Translations under genes and position numbers: made by a program
Shown here: positions 5,113-9,249 of the stretch, piece by piece
Numbering within the stretch: the first letter of the stretch is position 1
Layout: the number at the start of each line of letters is the position of its first letter
DNA from: Planctomycetaceae bacterium
GTDB taxonomy: Bacteria > Planctomycetota > Planctomycetia > Pirellulales > UBA1268
NCBI GenBank assembly: GCA_947453125.1
Contig: CANGGC010000046.1
Coordinates: 1-9,249, forward strand
Reading direction: 5' to 3'
Length of the DNA stretch: 9,249 nucleotides
Notes under the pieces: model-generated
Databases searched by the model: none
The model's input: the letters and a program-made list of their open reading frames with translations, nothing else
What the model was told of the DNA's origin: nothing

Positions 5113-7755
5113 ATGTTTTTCGAGCCCACACGCTGGCCTTCAACGACAAGGTGGATGCGGCGCGCTGTCGCGCTCCTCGGCCTGGCGATCGCCGCGTCGA
5201 CGCTAGCGCCGGCCGGGGCCCAGCCCCCCGGGCCTCCCCCCACATCCGCGCCGGCGGCCCAAAGCGCCGAAGCCCCGGCAGCGACGCGCCCCCCGCCCCC
5301 CCCGCCAGCCCTCGAGATCACGACGAGCTCCCTCCTCCAGCACCGGCTCGGAGAGTGGTCGACGCTCGACATCCGAGCGACGAATCCGACGTCTGAGCCA
5401 AAGGAAGCGATCGTCTCGATCCTCTTCGAAGGGGGGCAGCGGCAGTACGCGCGGAGGCTGTGGGTGCCGGCCAACGGCGATCGCACCACCTGGCTGCCGA
5501 TCAAAGTGCCCGCCGAAGCGAAGACGGAGGGGGGCCTCGAATACACGAGCTTGATCCTCGAGGCGGGATCGGAGCGCGAGCTTCTCAACCGGCGTGAGGG
5601 GGAGGGGCTGACGTCGAGCGCCATCCTCCGCATCAGCACTGATCCTGTCCGCTCCGCGCTCATCATGCCCCGGCCGATGCTCAATCCGACCCTCGCGTGG
5701 GAAAGCCTCCGCAGGGAATGGCCCCAGGTTCTCGCCGCGGCGCGGACGAGCCGGAGCCTCAATCCGACCTCACCGCTGATCGTCCCCGACTTCCTCCCCC
5801 CGTGGCCGATGACCAGCCGCGGTCTCGACGTCCTCCTCCTCGCCACCGACCGGCTCGAGAACGACACCGCCGGGATGGCGATGCTCCGCGGCTGGGTCCG
5901 CGATGGCGGCCGGCTGTGGATCGCTCTCGATGCGGTGGCTCCAGAGACGGTCGAGGCGATCCTCGGCCACGACAGTGGGATCGAGGTGGTCGATCGGGTG
6001 GAGATCGACCGATTCACCGTCGAGACCCGCGACCGGGAGAACGGTATGGAGCGGACCGACGAGATCGATCTCGAGGTCCCCGTCGACATGGTCCGCGTCG
6101 TCACGTCGCACGCCGATGTCCCCTCCCGCGTCGAGGGCTGGCCGGCGGCGATCTGGGTGCCGTGTGGCCAGGGGGACGTTCTGATCACGACGATCGGTCC
6201 CCGGGCCCTCGTCCAGCCCGACGGCGTCACCGCCACCGGCGCCACGGCCACGCTCGCGACCCGCCTCCTTGCCGGTCGCCCCGATCGGCTCGATGTCGCC
6301 CGGCTTCAAGGGGGCCTGGAAAAGCAGATCGGCTATGCCACCCCCTCCCGGGCGGTCGCTGCCACGATTCTCGGCCTGTTTTGCGCCGGGCTGCTCCTCG
6401 TCGGCTGGCGGTGGGGGGCACGGCACCACCTCGATCGGCTCGCCTGGTTCGTTCCGGTGGCGAGCGTTGCGGCGGCGAGCGTTCTTGGCCTCGTCGGCGC
6501 GGCAAGCTCGCGAAACGTGGCGCCGACGATCGCCGAAGGGACGCTCCTGCGGCTCTCGCCGTCGACCGGCGAAGCGCTCCTCGACGGCGCCGCGGCCGTC
6601 TTCGATCGCGAGTCGCGAGCCACGGCCTGGACAGGCCGCGAGCGGACGTGGGTCTTCCCCGACGCCTCCCAGGGGACCAACGGGGAGCGTGTCACCTGGC
6701 TCGACGACGATCAGGAGACGACCCAAAACACGACGACGCACGCCGGCAGCGTCGACAAACTCGCCCTTCGTGGCGCGCTCGGCCTCGTCGACGGAGGGAT
6801 GGTGCGCGCCCGCTTCGGCCCCGAGGGGCTCGAGGGGCGGATCGACCGCGGCACGCTCACCAATCTCAGCGATCCCGCGATCGTCGGCATGCCCGGCCCG
6901 GCGCAGGCCGTGGCCCTCGGCGAGGATGGCCGCTTCGTTGCCGGCGTCGACGGGGCGATGGCCCTGGGTCAATACAACCCCGCCTCGATCCTCACCGACG
7001 ACGCCCGTTGGCGGCAGGAAGCGACACGTCGGCTCCTCCAATCTCCAGACGAATTCTTGCGCGATTCGGGGCGGCCGAAGGCCCAAGCCCCCGCGGGCAT
7101 CGCCGGCGCCCTCGCCCTCCGCCGCCGACCGTGGATGCTCTTCTGGTGTGAAACGGAATCAGCACCGACCTGGGAGGCCCCCGCCGGCTTCGTCGAGCGC
7201 CAAGCGACGCTCGCGCTGTCGCCGCTCGATATCGAGCCGACCCCGTCGGGCACGCCGTTCCGAATTCCGCCCCCGTTCCTCCCCGCCCGCCCCGGAGTCA
7301 CCGATCAGGGAAAGTCGAATGCCTTCGACAGCCGGCGCGGGGAATGGGTCAAGGGGCTCACCACCGCCACCGACACCCTCCTCCGCTTCCAACTCCCCGA
7401 CGCTGTCCTCCCCTGCACCCTCGACCGGGGCCGGCTCACGATCCGGGTCAACGCGCCCTCGCGCGACGTCACGGTGGGGGCGTTCCGCGACGGCCAGCCG
7501 ATCGTCCTCGAGCGCTTCAGCGAGCCGAACGGGGTATTCGAGATCGACCTCGCCCCCGAACACCTCGCCGTCGACGGTGGCACCATCCCGATCTCGATCG
7601 TCGTCAGCCGGACGGTGGCGGAGCGGGCCGAGGATGCCAGGGGCGAGGCCCCCGCCCTCGACAAGAAACAGTACGAGCAACAGATCGACAACTCGGTGAG
7701 CAGCACCTGGGACATCGACTACGTCCGTCTCTCCGTCGACGGCCGCACCAACTGA
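5113..7755 (+). CDS. Large exported two-TM protein of unknown function, putative ABC-transporter partner (880 aa)
   Basis: I do not recognise a named family. The N-terminus has a signal peptide (core AVALLGLAIAAST, likely cleavage at AGA near residue 36), then a Pro/Ala-rich linker (38-65) ending in six prolines. Residues about 66-200 look beta-rich. Residues about 238-310 (LDVLLLATDRLEN, GWVRDGGRLWIALD) resemble a glutamine-amidotransferase-like Rossmann fold without a catalytic cysteine. Two hydrophobic helices lie at about 414-434 and 443-466, separated by a short basic loop (RWGARHHLDR), so by the positive-inside rule both large flanking regions face outward. The C-terminal 410 residues are soluble; about 754-880 look like a beta-sandwich ending in DIDYVRLSVDG. 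GGGAG is not used here; GGGAG-type site GGGAG at 5099-5103 lies 9 bases before the ATG, which directly follows the DUF1080 stop. The ABC ATPase begins 9 bases after its stop. The context suggests an auxiliary subunit like those of gliding-type ABC systems; this is inference. Confidence 0.8.
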   Translation: MFFEPTRWPSTTRWMRRAVALLGLAIAASTLAPAGAQPPGPPPTSAPAAQSAEAPAATRPPPPPPALEITTSSLLQHRLGEWSTLDIRATNPTSEPKEAIVSILFEGGQRQYARRLWVPANGDRTTWLPIKVPAEAKTEGGLEYTSLILEAGSERELLNRREGEGLTSSAILRISTDPVRSALIMPRPMLNPTLAWESLRREWPQVLAAARTSRSLNPTSPLIVPDFLPPWPMTSRGLDVLLLATDRLENDTAGMAMLRGWVRDGGRLWIALDAVAPETVEAILGHDSGIEVVDRVEIDRFTVETRDRENGMERTDEIDLEVPVDMVRVVTSHADVPSRVEGWPAAIWVPCGQGDVLITTIGPRALVQPDGVTATGATATLATRLLAGRPDRLDVARLQGGLEKQIGYATPSRAVAATILGLFCAGLLLVGWRWGARHHLDRLAWFVPVASVAAASVLGLVGAASSRNVAPTIAEGTLLRLSPSTGEALLDGAAAVFDRESRATAWTGRERTWVFPDASQGTNGERVTWLDDDQETTQNTTTHAGSVDKLALRGALGLVDGGMVRARFGPEGLEGRIDRGTLTNLSDPAIVGMPGPAQAVALGEDGRFVAGVDGAMALGQYNPASILTDDARWRQEATRRLLQSPDEFLRDSGRPKAQAPAGIAGALALRRRPWMLFWCETESAPTWEAPAGFVERQATLALSPLDIEPTPSGTPFRIPPPFLPARPGVTDQGKSNAFDSRRGEWVKGLTTATDTLLRFQLPDAVLPCTLDRGRLTIRVNAPSRDVTVGAFRDGQPIVLERFSEPNGVFEIDLAPEHLAVDGGTIPISIVVSRTVAERAEDARGEAPALDKKQYEQQIDNSVSSTWDIDYVRLSVDGRTN
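5224..5307 (+). repeat. Pro/Ala-rich low-complexity linker in the 880-aa protein
   Basis: Codons 38-65 encode almost only Pro, Ala, Ser and Thr, with PPGPPP at 38-43 and six prolines at 60-65. It lies between the signal peptide and the first folded domain, where a flexible spacer from the membrane is expected. Polyproline runs like these usually need elongation factor P for smooth translation. Confidence 0.7.
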
Positions 7756-7764
7756 AGACCCGCC

Positions 7765-8739
7765 ATGAACGCCCCCACAGACCCGGTCCTCGACATCCGC
7801 AACCTCACGAAGAAGTTCGGGGAGTTTACGGCCCTCGACAACCTCTCCCTCTCGCTCCGCCGCGGGCAGATCCTCGGCTTCATCGGCCCCAACGGCGCCG
7901 GAAAGACGACGACGATCAAGATCCTCGTCGGCGCAATGCGGCCGACGTCGGGCACGGCGACGATCGCCGGGGCCGACTGCGTCCGTGACGCGTGGCGGAT
8001 CAAGCGGCTCGTCGGCTACATGCCCGACACGTTCGGCGCCTACGACAACATGCGCGTCCGCGAATACCTCGACTTCTTCGGCGCCGCCTTCGGCATCCCC
8101 CGCGGGGCACGCGCGAAGCGGATCGACGAGGTTCTCGAGACGACCGGCTCGGGCTGGATGCAGGATCGCTACGTCGAGGCCCTCTCCCACGGCATGAAGC
8201 AACGGATCGGCGTCGCCCGCACCCTCCTCCACGATCCGGAGATGCTGATCCTCGACGAGCCGGCCAACGGCCTCGATCCCCAGGCCCGCATCGAGATGCG
8301 CGACCTCCTCCTCAAGCTCGCGGGGATGGGGAAGACACTCATCGTCACCAGCCACATCCTCCCCGAGCTGTCGCGGATCTGCGATGTCGTGGCGATCATC
8401 ACGCAGGGGAAGCTGCGGGCCTTCGGCACGCTCGACCAGATCATGCGCGACCTGCGGCAGAAGCGAACCTTCGAGATCCAGCTGTGCGGCCCGGCGCAGG
8501 TGGAGGGAGCGGCGGCCGCCGTCCGCGAGGCGCTCCATCAGGATGAGCGGGAGGGGGTGAAGGCCCACGCCACCGAGAGCCTCGTCCGCTTCGATACCGC
8601 CCGGAGCGACACCGAATTGGCGGCGATCCTTGCAACGCTCGTCGGGCTGAAGATCGACGTCAGCCAGTTCCGTGAGATCCCCAAGGATCTCGAGGATGCC
8701 TTCCTCTCCGTCACCCGCCGGGAGGCGCCCGCCGCATGA
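7765..8739 (+). CDS. ABC transporter ATP-binding protein, ABC-2/CcmA-NatA type (324 aa)
   Basis: This is the cytoplasmic ATPase subunit that powers an ABC-2 type exporter. The motifs are all present: Walker A GPNGAGKTT (41-49), signature LSHGMKQR (140-147), Walker B LILDEP (161-166), D-loop GLDP (169-172) and switch histidine H197 in TSHIL. The Q-loop reads GYMPD (84-88), with Asp where many ABC proteins have Gln, and the signature has SHGMK in place of SGGQ; both are familiar in the COG1131 subfamily, so they do not suggest inactivity. Residues after about 225 form a C-terminal extension of some 100 residues, usual for this group and often involved in dimer contacts or regulation. It begins 9 bases after the 880-residue gene, with only a weak Shine-Dalgarno (GAAG), so coupling to the previous gene is likely. 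Its stop overlaps the start of the permease gene as ATGA. The transported substrate cannot be told. Confidence 0.95.
   Translation: MNAPTDPVLDIRNLTKKFGEFTALDNLSLSLRRGQILGFIGPNGAGKTTTIKILVGAMRPTSGTATIAGADCVRDAWRIKRLVGYMPDTFGAYDNMRVREYLDFFGAAFGIPRGARAKRIDEVLETTGSGWMQDRYVEALSHGMKQRIGVARTLLHDPEMLILDEPANGLDPQARIEMRDLLLKLAGMGKTLIVTSHILPELSRICDVVAIITQGKLRAFGTLDQIMRDLRQKRTFEIQLCGPAQVEGAAAAVREALHQDEREGVKAHATESLVRFDTARSDTELAAILATLVGLKIDVSQFREIPKDLEDAFLSVTRREAPAA
8720..8725 (+). promoter_or_regulatory. Shine-Dalgarno site of the permease gene
   Basis: GGGAGG lies inside the end of the ATPase gene, 10 bases before the permease ATG at 8736-8738. Together with the ATGA overlap it supports this start. Confidence 0.55.
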
Positions 8740-9249
8740 TCCCCGTGCTCCGCCGCGAATTCCTCTGCATCCTCCGCTCCCCCCGGGCCCTCGCCGCGTT
8801 GTTGGCGGCGGCAGCGGCATTTTCGCTCCTCGTTCTCGCCCGCTGGCCCGCAGGCGGGATCGTCGACCTCTCCGGCACCGGCTCGCGCGGGGCTTTTCTC
8901 GTCTTCGCTGCGGCGTTGCTCGGCGGCGTCCTCCTCCTCGTCCCCGCCTTTCCGGCATCGAGTATCGTTCGCGAACGCAATCAGGGGACGCTCCTCCTCC
9001 TCTTCAATTCGCCGATACCGCCGATCGGGATCTACGCGGGGAAGTTCCTCGGTGTCCTCGCCTTCGCCGGCCTCGTCCTCTGCACGACGCTCCCCGCCGC
9101 GGCGGCCGTCTACGCGATGGGGGGCGTCGATCCCTGGCGGCAGATCGCGGTGCTCTACGCCGTGATTCTCGTGATGGCGATCCTCTCGATCGCCATCGGT
9201 CTCCTCGTGAGCACGCGGGCCACCTCCGCCGATGCGGCCGTCCGCGTCA
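8736..9249 (+). CDS. ABC-2 type transporter permease, N-terminal part (cut by window edge)
   Basis: The first 171 codons of an integral membrane permease are visible; the gene runs past the end of the window. It begins MIPVLRREFLCILRSPRA, a short basic amphipathic N-terminus typical of ABC-2 permeases. Likely membrane segments lie at about residues 17-36, 52-72, 104-128 and 137-158. Between the second and third is the motif IVRERNQGTLLLLFNSPI (77-94), matching the conserved cytoplasmic E-R-x-x-G-T-L-x-x-L-x-x-S-P element that contacts the ATPase in this family (as in GldF- and NosY-like permeases). The ATG overlaps the ATPase stop by 4 bases (ATGA), so the two subunits are made together and surely form one transporter. 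Whether a fused periplasmic or GldG-like domain follows cannot be seen. Confidence 0.92.
   Translation, partial: MIPVLRREFLCILRSPRALAALLAAAAAFSLLVLARWPAGGIVDLSGTGSRGAFLVFAAALLGGVLLLVPAFPASSIVRERNQGTLLLLFNSPIPPIGIYAGKFLGVLAFAGLVLCTTLPAAAAVYAMGGVDPWRQIAVLYAVILVMAILSIAIGLLVSTRATSADAAVRV

Noticed and set aside
5770..7086. 438-codon open frame on the minus strand
   Set aside because: It is antisense to the 880-residue exported protein, shows no domain, and no promoter or ribosome site was seen; it is best explained by third-position GC bias.
7765..8739. Non-standard Q-loop (GYMPD) and signature (SHGMK) as a sign of a dead ATPase
   Set aside because: Both variants are familiar in the COG1131 branch of ABC-2 ATPases, and Walker A, Walker B, the D-loop and the switch histidine are intact.
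7159..8958. 599-codon open frame on the minus strand across the ATPase gene
   Set aside because: It lies opposite clear genes with recognised ABC motifs, is rich in Arg, Gly, Asp and Glu as expected from the complement of GC-biased codons, and has no recognisable domain.
1..9249. tRNA or rRNA genes, insertion sequences, CRISPR arrays
   Set aside because: No repeat-spacer pattern, transposase frame, terminal repeats or RNA gene signature was seen on either strand; nearly all of the window is occupied by protein genes.

Overview
The window is GC-rich, by eye about two-thirds G+C with a strong preference for G or C at third codon positions, and almost fully coding. Exported proteins of the DUF1080 and CehA/McbA types, together with a large exported partner protein beside an ABC-2 transporter, suggest a member of the Planctomycetota, probably Pirellulales-like. 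This is inferred from gene content; there is no rRNA or other marker gene here.

The left half (1-4166) is read leftward. In transcription order it holds a 799-residue exported CehA/McbA-type metallohydrolase, a 438-residue exported PHP-domain protein 32 bases downstream, and, after a 73-base gap with a small hairpin, the start of glucose-6-phosphate dehydrogenase (zwf), cut by the window edge. The right half (4336-9249) is read rightward. It holds an exported single-domain DUF1080 protein (3-keto-disaccharide hydrolase family), an 880-residue exported two-TM protein of unknown function, an ABC ATPase, and the start of its ABC-2 permease, also cut by the window edge. The four rightward genes are packed as an operon: a 0-base junction, a 9-base gap and a 4-base ATGA overlap.

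The two operons diverge from a 169-base region (4167-4335). It holds a candidate promoter for each direction, a 7-bp inverted repeat and a cluster of GGTCCC repeats, and is the only substantial non-coding stretch.

The ATPase and permease clearly form one efflux-type transporter. The 880-residue protein, with large domains predicted on the outer face of the membrane, is probably its dedicated partner, in the manner of the auxiliary subunits of gliding-type (Gld) ABC systems. This is the least-described part of the window. The leftward operon puts two metal-dependent exported enzymes of unknown substrate beside zwf. No mobile elements, tRNAs, rRNAs or CRISPR arrays were seen.
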